Shown: in pieces, positions 1-9,544 of the stretch | Position numbering within the stretch: the stretch's first letter is position 1 | Layout of the letters: each line of letters begins with the position of its first letter | Assembly (NCBI RefSeq): GCF_030272615.1 | Contig: NC_081414.1 | Location: 235,949,733 to 236,013,732, forward strand | DNA length: 64,000 nt | Direction of reading: 5' to 3' | Source of the DNA: Cryptomeria japonica | Lineage: Eukaryota; Streptophyta; Pinopsida; Cupressales; Cupressaceae | Made by a program: the position numbers and the translations under genes | Notes under the pieces: generated by a model | What the model was told of the DNA's origin: nothing | Databases searched by the model: none | What the model saw: the letters and a program-made list of their open reading frames with translations, nothing else

Positions 1-200
1 CCCCAAGTGGTAGGCACTTTGGACATCCAACATGGGGTGGTCTACTTAGAAAGGAGGTTCCATCTCTTCTCTCCTTCCTTGCATTCCCTAACTAACCTCT
101 TCATGATTGATTGCAACAATTTGATGAATAGACTAGGAATCTATAAATTTCACATTATTGCCTATATCCAATATATGAGAGGTTATGTATCAAATGTACA
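1..200. repeat. Dispersed repeat fragment, probably LTR-derived
   Basis: The segment resembles 58217-58425 in the same orientation. Shared landmarks in order are a 'gtggt.tacttaga' block, 'ctccttccttgcattccct..ctaacctctgcatg', a Phe/Asn-type 'gattg.aacaatttga' block and 'attgcctatat'. Both copies are diverged and neither shows a clear end here because the window starts inside it. An LTR or UTR of a retroelement is the likely source, inferred from its position next to element remnants. Confidence 0.5.
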
Positions 201-210
201 AGGATAGGGG

Positions 211-522
211 CAAGATGAGGTGGGTGCACTGAGAACCCAGATACAAATATTGCAGGGGCAAATTGAGACACAAGCTACACAGATAGCAACCCTGAGGCAA
301 TAGGTTTAGAATATCACTGGAGAGCGAGATGTTGCGATCCAACGATACGACAGGTTGGAGGATGCCATTGAGCGAGCGAGAGCCACCCAACAGGGGTATG
401 TGAGCTCAGGTACGAACTTTGTGTACAGGGCTACACAAGAGATCGCCTATTGGCGAAACCTTTATGAGGCAGCAGTACCGGTTGGACAAAGAGCAGGGAG
501 TTTTGCTATGACCTCATAGGGC
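211..522 (+). pseudogene. Broken Gln/Glu-rich coiled-coil-like coding fragment
   Basis: Reading from 211 in one frame gives about 100 codons with two stops close together at 301-303 and 307-309 and a terminal TAG at 520-522. The peptide is rich in Gln, Glu, Arg and Ile (for example QIQILQGQIETQATQIATL, then ERDVAIQRYDRLEDAIERAR), which looks like heptad-type coiled coil, followed by a Tyr/Trp-containing segment (EIAYWRNLYEAAVP). I do not recognise the family. Coiled-coil proteins of this kind occur in retroelement gag regions and in plant mobile-domain proteins, but no motif decides between them. It could be the 3' part of an old element gag. Confidence 0.4.
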
Positions 523-1975
523 AAGAGCTAGAGACACTAGACAAAAAGCGGAGGGGTTATGGGGCCTCCTAGGACAGGGCCTACTACAGGGTCAAGAGGT
601 TCCACCATATGATATTGGAGTGGCAAGACCTTCGAGTGCTCAGAGGCCTTCGAGATCATCAGGGTTCGAGGGTAGTAGTTCATCATAGCTCTCTTCTTTA
701 GTCCATTTTGTATTAGTGCATTTTGTATGATGACATAGACACTCGAGGTTGATTTTAGGGCTGACAGTAGCCATTATGATTTTTGACTTCATTGTATTAT
801 TATTTTTGATATATATATGAGATTAGTTCTATTCTTGATGACAACTATATGTATTTGTTTGCGATTCTATGACATGGTCTATGTGCTTATACATGATGTA
901 CTATATGTGATGTTATTTATGCCATTATGAGATGTGCTTATGATGAATGATGTATGATGGACGATGATACATGGTTAATGTTTGTGTCGTGTTCCATCTT
1001 ATGAGATGTTTATAATGCTCAATATGATGTATGATTTCTAGATGTATATACCTGATGCAATAATATAGTGGATGATCTTACATATATGATGCATTAAGAT
1101 ACTTATGATAGATGGATATGTACCAACATGTGATGGATGCAGGATGTGATGCTATATCTTATTTACATGATCTGCTTATTATATGATGCAAGACTTATAT
1201 GTGGTGATGCAGGATATGATGCTAATGCAATGCATGACTTTATTTTTTTTGGTGTGTCATTATACCCAGTAAGTTGATGCATGACTACATGGGAACAAGG
1301 ACAAAGGGAAAATGATAGAAGACACAAAAGGATTGAGTGGCAAAAGGAAGAAGATATGAGTGTGACGAGCTTCTTGTGCTATTGTCATCATTGAGCTTAT
1401 TATGACAAAGGTTTGTGTAACCATTTAGATACGATTTAGACCTAGCTAGCTAGTGTGTCATTTGCGTGGAGATAAAACACTCACAAACAAGGAATGCCCT
1501 TGTTCATACTAGACTTATGATGTCCTTGGTGATCTTGTGTCACCATATCGTCAGACAAGCTATAGTGTTACTAAGAAACAATCCACAAGTAGTAATTAGG
1601 TGAGCATACCCCATCCTGACCATTGTAGTTTGTAGACATCCTTGAGGAGCATAGGAAACATGATATTGAAAAGATCAAATCAAAGGAAAACAAAGACTTA
1701 AAAACCAACAATCATTGAAATTCACATGTTGTAGATGTTTTATGCCATATATGTTTAAAGTTTTTGATGTGGTCATAATGTTGCATCCCGGTAAAAGGAC
1801 AAATAGCATATAAGCATACAAGATGGACTCAAATCATGCTAGAATCTCAATCTACTCAAAATATTGATTTGGTTGAAGCTCAATGTTTCTCTTATCTAAA
1901 ATTGCCTCACTCCATGAAACTAATATCTTATTGTGAAGCAAGTAGTAACTTTATTGCGGATCAATGATGCAAATG
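523..1975. other. No gene seen; ATG/GAT-rich degenerate DNA
   Basis: No reading frame of note. From about 780 to 1240 the sequence is a degenerate purine-TG pattern dominated by 'atgatg', 'tatgatg' and 'gatgc', probably an old decayed microsatellite. The rest has no recognisable motif. It may be the 3' untranslated region or LTR of the minus-strand gypsy element that begins at about 1980. Confidence 0.5.
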
Positions 1976-1979
1976 AACC

Positions 1980-3335
1980 TTTATTGTGGATTGTGCATGC
2001 TATTGATAGGGTTGTCAAGCGGCCCACCTTCAGGAGTAGATAAGTGATACCTCTAGAGCCATAAACAACTGTAACAATATAGGGCTAAGCCAATTTAGTT
2101 CAAACTTACCTTGTTTCTCTTGACCTTGTTTATTTTTGGGATTTTCTTTAAGAGATAAGTCACCAACCTCAAATGTGCAAGGTTTCACCTTTTGATTGTT
2201 GCTTCAACTCATGCGTTGTTGGTATGCCCTAAGATAATTGAAAACATTCAGTCTGCGCTCATCCATTGGTTCAAGATCTTGTAATTGCGAGGCTCAGTAA
2301 TCCTCATCATTGATAAGATTGTGTAAAGAAACCTTTAGGGATGACAACTCGACCTTGATGGGTAAGATGGCTTCGACACTGTAGATAAGTGAGTAGGGTG
2401 TGGCTCTAGTGGGTATGCAAACACTTGTACGGTAGGCCCACAAAGCGGGATTAACTTGTATGTGCCAATCATGGTCAACATCATTGACTGTTTTTTTGAG
2501 GATTTTCAAAATAGTCTTATTGGATGCCTTAGCTTGACCGTTTCCTTGAGGATAGGAGGGAGTGGAAAAACAGTGTTGGATATGGAATTTTTTCACAAAG
2601 CTTGCAAACATCCTGGTTCATGAAAGGAAACTCGTTATCGATAATGATGGAAAGGGGAACACCATACCGACATATGATATAATTAAGTATGAATGTGGTA
2701 ATTTGTTTGCCGATGGTTTGTGTTAGGGGAACAACTTCAATCCATTTCGTGAAATACTCAATGGCGGCTATTATGAAAAGGCCATTGGAGGATGGAGGGT
2801 GAATCTTACCCATAAGGTCGAGTCTCCATTGACAAAAGTACCAAGGTGTAGCTATCGATTGAAGTTCTTGTGTTGGTGCATGTATTAGGTCTCCATGAAT
2901 CTCACATTGTTTGCATTTTCTGAAAAATTGATAGACGTCTTTTTTCATTGTAGACCAATAATAAGCGGTCCTCATCAGGTTCTTGGCTAAGTTTGGACCA
3001 CTAGAGTGAGTCCCACATATATCTTTGTGAACTTCTTGCAACGTGGTCTGAACTTCCTCCCTTTCTAGACATCTAAGAAAAGTACCATCAAAGCCCCTAC
3101 AATAAAGGGTGTCGACAATGATGACATAGCGAGAGGTTTGACAAATGAAAGTACGATGCTGGTTGTTGGAAAGGTTGGGTGGAAGGATATTATCGCAGAG
3201 GTAGGAGAATATATCATATTCAAGGGTAATCAAGACCAATAACACATATGAGTTGAGACGAAGGGATCTCGTATGCAAGGACCAAGAGATTATCCACCAA
3301 GAATTCATAGTGGGTCGTATTCTGCAGTATGTCAA
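1980..3335 (-). pseudogene. gypsy integrase, disrupted
   Basis: The N-terminal HHCC zinc site is seen as HKDICGTHSSGPNL with CKQCEIHGD following. The core has WRLDLMGKIHPPSSNG (first catalytic Asp), IIAAIEYFTKWIEVVPL, FILNYIICRYGVP and IIIDNEFPF (second Asp region). A frame change near 2600 leads to FHIQHCFSTPSYPQGNGQAKASNKTILKIL, which holds the catalytic Glu region as Ala-Ser-Asn, so the usual Glu is missing. The 2611-2294 frame continues the core; C-terminal blocks (LQDLEPMDERRL, FEVGDLSLKENPK, STPEGGPLDNPINS) can be followed to about 1980 in mixed frames. The enzyme would have joined element cDNA to host DNA. It is dead here. Confidence 0.85.
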
Positions 3336-3464
3336 TGAAATAAACTATCATAGCCATGCATCAATAGATCAGTTGTTTTCTCTAGGAATTTGCTCAAAGG
3401 TTATCTCTGCAAAATATTTCTTGAAATCGTCCACCATCTGCTTGTAAGGCATTAATTTTTCATC

Positions 3465-3586
3465 CTTAGTTTGATAGTCATTGTTTGTCGGATTACGATA
3501 TGGGAGTCACCAAAAACTTGAAGCTCTTAGTTTGATAGTCATTGTTTGTCGGATTACGATTTGGCTATCAAAACTGGTGGCGTTTT
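3465..3586. repeat. 61-bp tandem duplication
   Basis: The block 'cttagtttgatagtcattg...ggattacgat' occurs at 3465-3499 and again at 3526-3560, period 61. It duplicates part of the second RNase H coding sequence on the minus strand and shifts its frame (61 is not divisible by 3). Confidence 0.85.
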
Positions 3587-3589
3587 TGA

Positions 3590-3945
3590 TAAGGCCATGC
3601 CTGTAGGGAGGAATACTAATGATATCTCTCTTCGATCCCACAAGAGTATCTCTAAATGTAAATCTTGATGGTTCTTGGTTGGGGGCTGGTTTTAGGATGG
3701 TTGTTGGCTGTTCTTTTTGCAGCTTTGTTTTACTTTATGTGAGCCTTTTTTTTTTTAAAACCCATGTTTTTGGCTATGCGTGCCTTTTTAACCCATGCTT
3801 GTCTGGTGCTTTCATGTTCCTTGTGTTAGGACAACTTTTTGGTTGAGGGTTCCAGATCCATTCAAAATCTGTTTGTAAAGGGTTTCGGGTCCCTTCAAAA
3901 CCTGTTTTTGCCTTAATAAAAAACATGAAACTCTTGGATCCTCCA
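3590..3945 (+). mobile_element. LINE 3' end inserted in the second RNase H
   Basis: The gypsy RNase H homology stops at about 3575 and restarts at about 3960. Between them is plus-strand sequence with LNVNLDGSWLGAGF (the start of a LINE RNase H domain, positions 3652-3693), a T-rich stretch, and a tail 'ttgtaaagggtttcgggtcc..ttaataaaaaa' at 3870-3925. The 'ttgtaaaggg..taataaaaa' tail is the same type as that of the elements at 13406-15045 and 28005-29531. This is a short 5'-truncated LINE copy; I could not define a target-site duplication. Confidence 0.6.
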
Positions 3946-4937
3946 TTAAATTGCAATCTATAGACTTGTAGTGAGTGCCTTATATTTTTCTATGTTGTTG
4001 GTGCAAGGAAAGGATATCAATATGACTTTGGGATGCAATCTCCTTGTGGTGTTACAAAAAGTTTGCCTGCACCAACTCTATGCTGTGTGAAAGATCCATG
4101 AAAATAGGGTTGCCATAACTTTGATTGTGTTGCTGCTAGAATAGATTTGTTTGGAAATTTTGAAATTAAAGGATAGTCATCTATCATGAGTGCGTCTACT
4201 ATTTGGTCTGCAATGACTTGCCCTTTTATAGCCTTTCTGTCAACATACTCAATATCAAATTCACTTAGGATCTTTACCCATTTAGCCAATCTGCTTATGA
4301 GAGCTGTTTTGTTGAGTAAGTATTTGAGTGGATCAATGTTTGCTACAAGTTTTGTTTGGAGTAAGCATATAGTGTCGCAATTTTTGCGAAGAAAAAACTA
4401 CGACAAGACATGCACGCTCAATAGGAGTATAATTAAGTTTGTATCCCACTAATGTTCGACTGATATAATAGATGACTCTTTCCCTTCCTTCGTAATCTTG
4501 TTGCACTAGAAGTGCCCCTAGTGCCGTTGTTGTCAATGATATGTAAATTAGTAAGGGGTTTTCTTCGATTGGTGGCATAATAACTAGTGGATTTATGAGA
4601 TAATTTTTGAGCAACTGAAACACTTGTTGGCATTTATCATCCCATCTAAACTTCATATTCTTATGTAACAAATGGGTGAATGAATGACACTTGTATGCAA
4701 CTTGAGCTATAAATCTACAAATTGATTGAAGTTTTCCTTGTAATGATCGAAATTGACTTATATTCTTTGGAGGTGCCATCTGTAAGATGGATTTGACTTT
4801 TGTAGGATCCACTTCAATACCTCTGTGTGACGTGATGTATCTTGGGAGCTTCCTCGAGGTTACCCCAAAGACATATTTCTTGGGATTTAATCTCACTTTG
4901 TGTTTCTCCAATCAAGTAAAGATTTTAGATAGAATAT

Positions 4938-5654
4938 TCAAACGGTCTTCTCTTGTGACTCTCCCAAGAGGTCATTTGCATAATCTTCCATCAAGGTATG
5001 CATCATCTCATGAAATATTGTGGTCATGGCTCTCTGATAGGTAGCACCCCTATTCTTTAACCCAAATGGCATGATGTTCCAATAAAAATTTCCACAAGGA
5101 CAAGTGAAAGCGGTCTTGTGTTGATCCTTAGGTACAATCTTGATTTGATTATAACCGGAGAATCCATCCATAAGTGACAACATTGCATGCCCAGCTATGA
5201 GATCAACGATTTAGTCTATGTTAGGTAGTGAGAAATCATCTTTAGGACAAGCCTTGTTAATGTCTTTGAAGTCCGTACACACTCTGACACTGCCATCCAG
5301 TTTGCCAATGGGTACAATGTTTGATATCCATTCTGGGTAATCTATGGGTCTAATAAAACCAACATCCAATACTTTTTCAAGCTCAACTTGGACCAAAAGT
5401 GTTACTTGTGGATGCATTTTTCTTAGCTTTTGTTTTATTGGTTTTGCACCGAGTACTACTGTCAAAAGATGCATAACAAGATTTGGATCTATACTAGGCA
5501 TATCAACATATGACCACACAAAGTTTATTTGGCATTGCTTGAAAAATTGAATGAAATTAGGTTGTTCTTGTTCTATTAGAGATGTTGCAAGAAAGATATT
5601 ATGTGGATCTTCCCCAGTCCTAAGATTAGTTTTTATTGTCTCTTCTACCAACAC
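4938..5654 (-). pseudogene. gypsy reverse transcriptase, inactive
   Basis: Domain landmarks are VGFIRPIDYPEWISNIVPI, VRVCTDFKDINKACPKDDF, then LSLMDGFSGYNQIKI, TAFTCPCGNFYWNIMPFGL and GATYQRAM, all canonical gypsy RT blocks. A TAA at about 5210-5208 interrupts the frame between the second and third blocks. The catalytic Tyr-Val-Asp-Asp box reads YAND, so one of the two catalytic aspartates is replaced by Asn. A frameshift separates this from the RNase H downstream at 4911. The RT cannot be active. Confidence 0.85.
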
Positions 5655-6213
5655 AAATGATCTCTCATGATATGATGCTATGGGGAGAGTTCCAAGCCTT
5701 TCATCCTTTGGTGCCTTAGAGAGGTTTTCACCATTTGATAATCATTTATTTTTACTTTTTCTTGGTCTAAAAGCATCGCAAAGCGGTTTTCACTAGAAGA
5801 CCCTTCATTTGTTTTTATTTTTGTACTTTTGCGACTAGAAGGCTTGGCACCCTCTCCAAAGGAGGTTGCATTGTTGAGTCCAATGATGAAACCTATTCTA
5901 TGATCTCTGATAGGAATATCATCTCTTAGTCCAAGATAGTCTATAAATTGTGGAGGCTCCTGTTGGTCTCAGTCTATAAATTGAGGGTGAATGAATTGAA
6001 GGCAATCGAAATGATTGAAATCAGAAGGGGTGAGGGTAAAGACACATGAGTCTTTGTATATGTCAATGATGTCATTAGGGTCATTGCTGATAATCTTATC
6101 AGTTTTGATTGTAAATTTAGTTGGATTGATGTTACTAGAAGAACACTAGATGACTTATCTGAATCTCATTCCCATTCACTGGAATCTATTATTGGACAAT
6201 CGCCATTTTTTGT

Positions 6214-6522
6214 TTAATTATTGATTGTAGAATTGGATGACCCTATTTGTAATGTTGTGTGAGTTTTGCCTTTAGGACAACACAACTTCAAAGGTGTATA
6301 TTCTAATCCTTTTGTCCTTAGCTTCATAGGTACCAACTCAGGTTGAAGAAGTTCTAGAATTCCTTGTTTTTGCAAGCCAAGAGGACCTTTTCCATCGTGT
6401 CCCATTTTCTGTAAGAACTTAAAACCTTTTCCATAGTTCTCAACATGTATCTTAATATCCTCTTGATCTTTTTGTTCCTCTAGATCTTTGTACAACATTT
6501 TATAAAGGCCCTCTTCTTCCAT
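6214..6522 (-). pseudogene. G-patch domain segment between protease and RT
   Basis: The 102-residue reading frame contains GKGFKFLQKMGHDGKGPLG followed by LQKQGILELLQPE. This fits the G-patch consensus: spaced glycines, an aromatic, a hydrophobic-Lys-Met-Gly core and a trailing Gly-Leu/Gly. G-patches bind RNA or recruit RNA helicases, and they are also known downstream of protease in betaretroviruses. Position here, just after the protease, is the same. A comparable motif recurs in the unrelated LTR element at 18296-18420. Upstream in other frames (6869-6480) the protein is a linker. The domain assignment is by eye but the motif is good. Confidence 0.65.
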
Positions 6523-6928
6523 GTCACCCCATTTAGTAAAAATGGTAGGACCCCATTTAGTAAAAATGGTAGGCTACCATATGACTTTGGAGAGTCCATA
6601 AGTTGTCTAAGATACAAGGATTGTTGCAAGCTATACTCTCCCATTCCTTTGTCCTTGACCTTAGCCTTGATCTCAAATTGTTTAGAAGTGGAAGCTTTTA
6701 TTGACTTGGGGTCAACATATGACGAAGATGGACTAGCTTCCCAATGGATATGTACTGTTGCTTCAAGCTTAAGGCGAATGCTGTTGCAATATAGATATGG
6801 GTTTGGATCACTATGAATTGTAACTTCCATTCCATTATGTTGGAATTTGATGCATTGGTGATATTTCAAAGGAACTGCTCTTCATAGCACATATCCAAGG
6901 ACGACCCAAAAGTATGTTATGGGTGAGA

Positions 6929-7523
6929 TCAAGGTCTAAACTTTGGCAAACCACATCTTTTTACTACTGTCCCCACTTTGATTTGCAAGGTGATTGTTCC
7001 CTTAGATGAGCATTGTTCATCATCATATGCTTTGATTGTTATCTTTTTCTTTGAGTCCACAACTCCTTTAGAATATCCTAATACTAGAATTACTTCCAAG
7101 GTACAAATGTTTAGACTTGCTCCTCCATCTATCAAGACTCCATTCGATATTTATGGACAAAAGCTTCAATATGGAGTGGTGCATTATGAGGTTGTTGTGG
7201 GGATGAATTGTCTTATTTAGTAAATGTAAGACTACGAGGGGTAGAAAGATGTCCCAGCATGGCTTGAAACTGATCCACATTTAGGTCGGTAGGTACAAAG
7301 TTTTCTTGAAAAGTCTTATCTAGGATAGCCTTATGTGAAGGGGATATGAGGGTTGGTGTTTTACCAAGTTGGTCAACAAGGTCATGTTGACTGGATGACG
7401 AAGTAGGCTTGGACATAATACCTTGTAGGATGACTTTACCCCAATGAGTTGTTACATTACATTTAGGGGTTTTGTCCTTGATAGTTATGGTAGAAACACA
7501 ATGGTCCATTTTATAAATGTGGT
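6929..7523 (-). pseudogene. gypsy aspartic protease region, degraded
   Basis: At 7135-6929 the peptide contains IDGGASLNIC followed by a hydrophobic stretch, the shape of a retropepsin active site (usual D-S/T-G-A-S/T-N). The second position is Gly rather than Ser or Thr. Upstream, 7527-7213 holds linker sequence in other frames. The enzyme would cleave the gag-pol polyprotein. Frames before and after do not join without indels, so this is not functional. Confidence 0.6.
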
Positions 7524-9544
7524 TCATTGTGTACTCATAAGAGGTATATCATAATTGGCATTGTTATTAGTATTGGTCTTTGGAGCTTTTCCTTTGTCAT
7601 GTTTTGGCAATGGATCCTTAAACATCACATGCTCTTCATTGGACGAGTGACTTTCAGCTTCGATTGTTCCATTGCCAATAAGATCTTGAATAAGATTTTT
7701 AAGCTTATGACAATTACTGGTCTTTGGCCCTTTGATTTTATGATACTTACAATACTCATTGTCATTCCACAATGATGGTTTTATCCATGGTTCAAATGGC
7801 CAATTATCTTGTATTGTGATGAGCTTGCTATCAACTAGTTTTTGTAATGCTGATTTAATTGGCTCTTCCAATGTTGTATATTTCCTTTGTGTCGTAGGCC
7901 TTGGCGCCCTTTGGGTATTGACTTGATTGTTGGACGAGCTAGCTCTGAGAAAACTTACCAAAGGTTTGACCACATTCACATCTAGAACCCCATCGTTTAC
8001 TGTGTTCTTATTGTTCCCAAAATGGGGTTTTTCCTTTGAATTAGTATCAGTTTTTTTTTCTTCTTCTTATAATTTGGATAAGTCCTTGTTCAAGAAGGAC
8101 CTTCTCAATGGATAAACCTTTCTCAACAACTTCTTGAAATATGGACAAACAAATGTTGCGAAGCTCATATCCAATTTTTTTGATTTAGATTTTGTGTAAG
8201 CATTTCACCCATTTGTTTTTGTGGAACATTATAAGGGCAACAACTAGCCAAACTTCTCCTTCTTTGTAGAAATGATGCAAAAGATTTCCCATTACGTTGT
8301 TTGGTAACATAAAGTTGTCACTAAAATCTCACACTCAATATTGTAAGAGAAATGTTGAATAAACTCTTTAGCCAAATCAACCCATGAACTAATCCCATGC
8401 AGTAACTGTGAAAATCATTATGTGGCTTGTCCACCCAAACTTTGTGGAAAAAGACCCATTATGTAAGAATCTTCGTGAGCCACTTCTATATAAGTTGTGA
8501 AAAAATCTCTAATATGTGCCTTAGGATTGCCTTTTTCTTTGTACTTGTCAAATTTGGGCACATTGAAATTTGGAGGAAAAGCCAACATTGGTATGGTCCT
8601 ATCGAAAGGATAAGGACACATATCTTGAAGTGTGTAGTTCTTTATAGGAGTACGCATACTAGCCATTTGTTGCTGCAATTCTCTCACTTGTTGCAAATCA
8701 CCATTAGGTGGTTTTCTATTCCTTTGATTTACCCCTATGCTTGAGCCATTGGGTGGCTGAGGAATGTAATTATTGTAATGGCCATCAGACGGATGTATAT
8801 AAGCATGATATTGGTCTTGTGGGTCTTTCAGAGGTGGTGGAGAAGGTATATAATTGTTGTATGGACCATTTGGAACGTGATTTTGATATTGATTATTAGA
8901 CCTTTGACAGGTGTAAGCATCATGACCATGAGCATAATTGGTATCAAAAGCATCTTCTTGGATATGTTCATCAAATGTAACACGAGGTTGTCTAGTATGA
9001 GCATGGTCACAATTGTGACCTTGGTTGGCATCTTATTGTTGAGCATGAGTATATGCATGTGTATTTCTTCGGTCATGGAGGTCATTAGGATGAGGTTGCT
9101 CATGATTCTGTTGAATATTAGTTGAACAAGTACGTGCGTGGATAGGCATATTTGGTTTTTGTAAAATGGATGAAGGTGACTCACACACGAAGCTATGCTC
9201 ATGTCCATTTCCAGCATTGCTACCACCAGAGTGATTTCTAAAAGTTGAGATACATTGAAATCATGAGGTAACTTGACACCATCTTGAACTAGCATATAGA
9301 AATAGCATGGGGGATCTTTTCACCAAATCGCTTCAAGCACTTCATTGAATCTAGCATTGGACATATGATCTTGAAGTCCTATTGATGTTAAGGACTCAAT
9401 GTTTGAATCTTGCATATTACTACGGTTTTCAAAATTTGTAGTTTTATAATATTCTTCCTCTTCATAAGCATCAGGGTCCATGTCTTGAGGTCTTGGAGCT
9501 TCTTCGTTTTGTCTTCTAATTCTTTTGGCTCAGGTTTCAACCAT
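7524..9544 (-). pseudogene. gypsy gag polyprotein, disrupted
   Basis: A likely start ATG lies at 9544-9542, followed by an acidic stretch (DMDPDAYEEEEYY). The middle is a His/Asn/Pro-rich low-complexity region, then a coiled segment (LQQVRELQQQMASMRTP) and the conserved capsid-like block FNVPKFDKYKEKGNPKAH at 8590-8510, which is the region that precedes GNP.AHI..F in plant gypsy gag. Near the C-terminus (about 7740-7680) is a Cys-His pattern, CKYHKIKGPKTSNCHKLK, a variant zinc-finger used by Tat/Ogre-like gag. Stops at about 9530 and 8417 and several frame changes break the protein. It would have formed the virus-like particle that packages element RNA. Confidence 0.75.

Larger units (their letters stand above)
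3350..4911 (-). pseudogene. gypsy RNase H plus second archaeal-type RNase H
   Basis: The 4911-4333 frame carries the RT thumb/connection (LNPKKYVFGVTS, GIEVDPTKVKSI) and a retroviral-type RNase H (LIYISLTTTALGALLVQQ, IYYISRTL, IERACLVVVF). The 4289-4017 frame contains GQVIADQIVDAL, then LWQPYFHGSF and GAGKLFVTPQGDCIP, the start of the second RNase H of Tat elements; the first catalytic Asp of the usual FDGS is His here. The rest of that domain resumes left of a LINE insertion, at 3530-3350 (VFGDSHIVIRQ, YQTKDEKLMPY, FAEITFEQIP). Both domains are disabled by frameshifts, the insertion and a 61-bp duplication. Confidence 0.8.
1980..9544 (-). mobile_element. Ty3/gypsy LTR retrotransposon, Tat-type, degraded internal region
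   Basis: Read on the minus strand the order is gag (9544 to about 7524), aspartic protease (about 7135-6929), G-patch segment (6522-6214), reverse transcriptase (5654-4938), RNase H (4911-4333), a second archaeal-type RNase H (about 4290-3350, interrupted), and integrase (3335 to about 1980). RT before integrase makes it Ty3/gypsy; two consecutive RNase H domains are the hallmark of the Tat clade. Many stops and frameshifts make it inactive. I could not pair flanking LTRs. A LINE 3' end is inserted at about 3590-3945. Confidence 0.85.
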
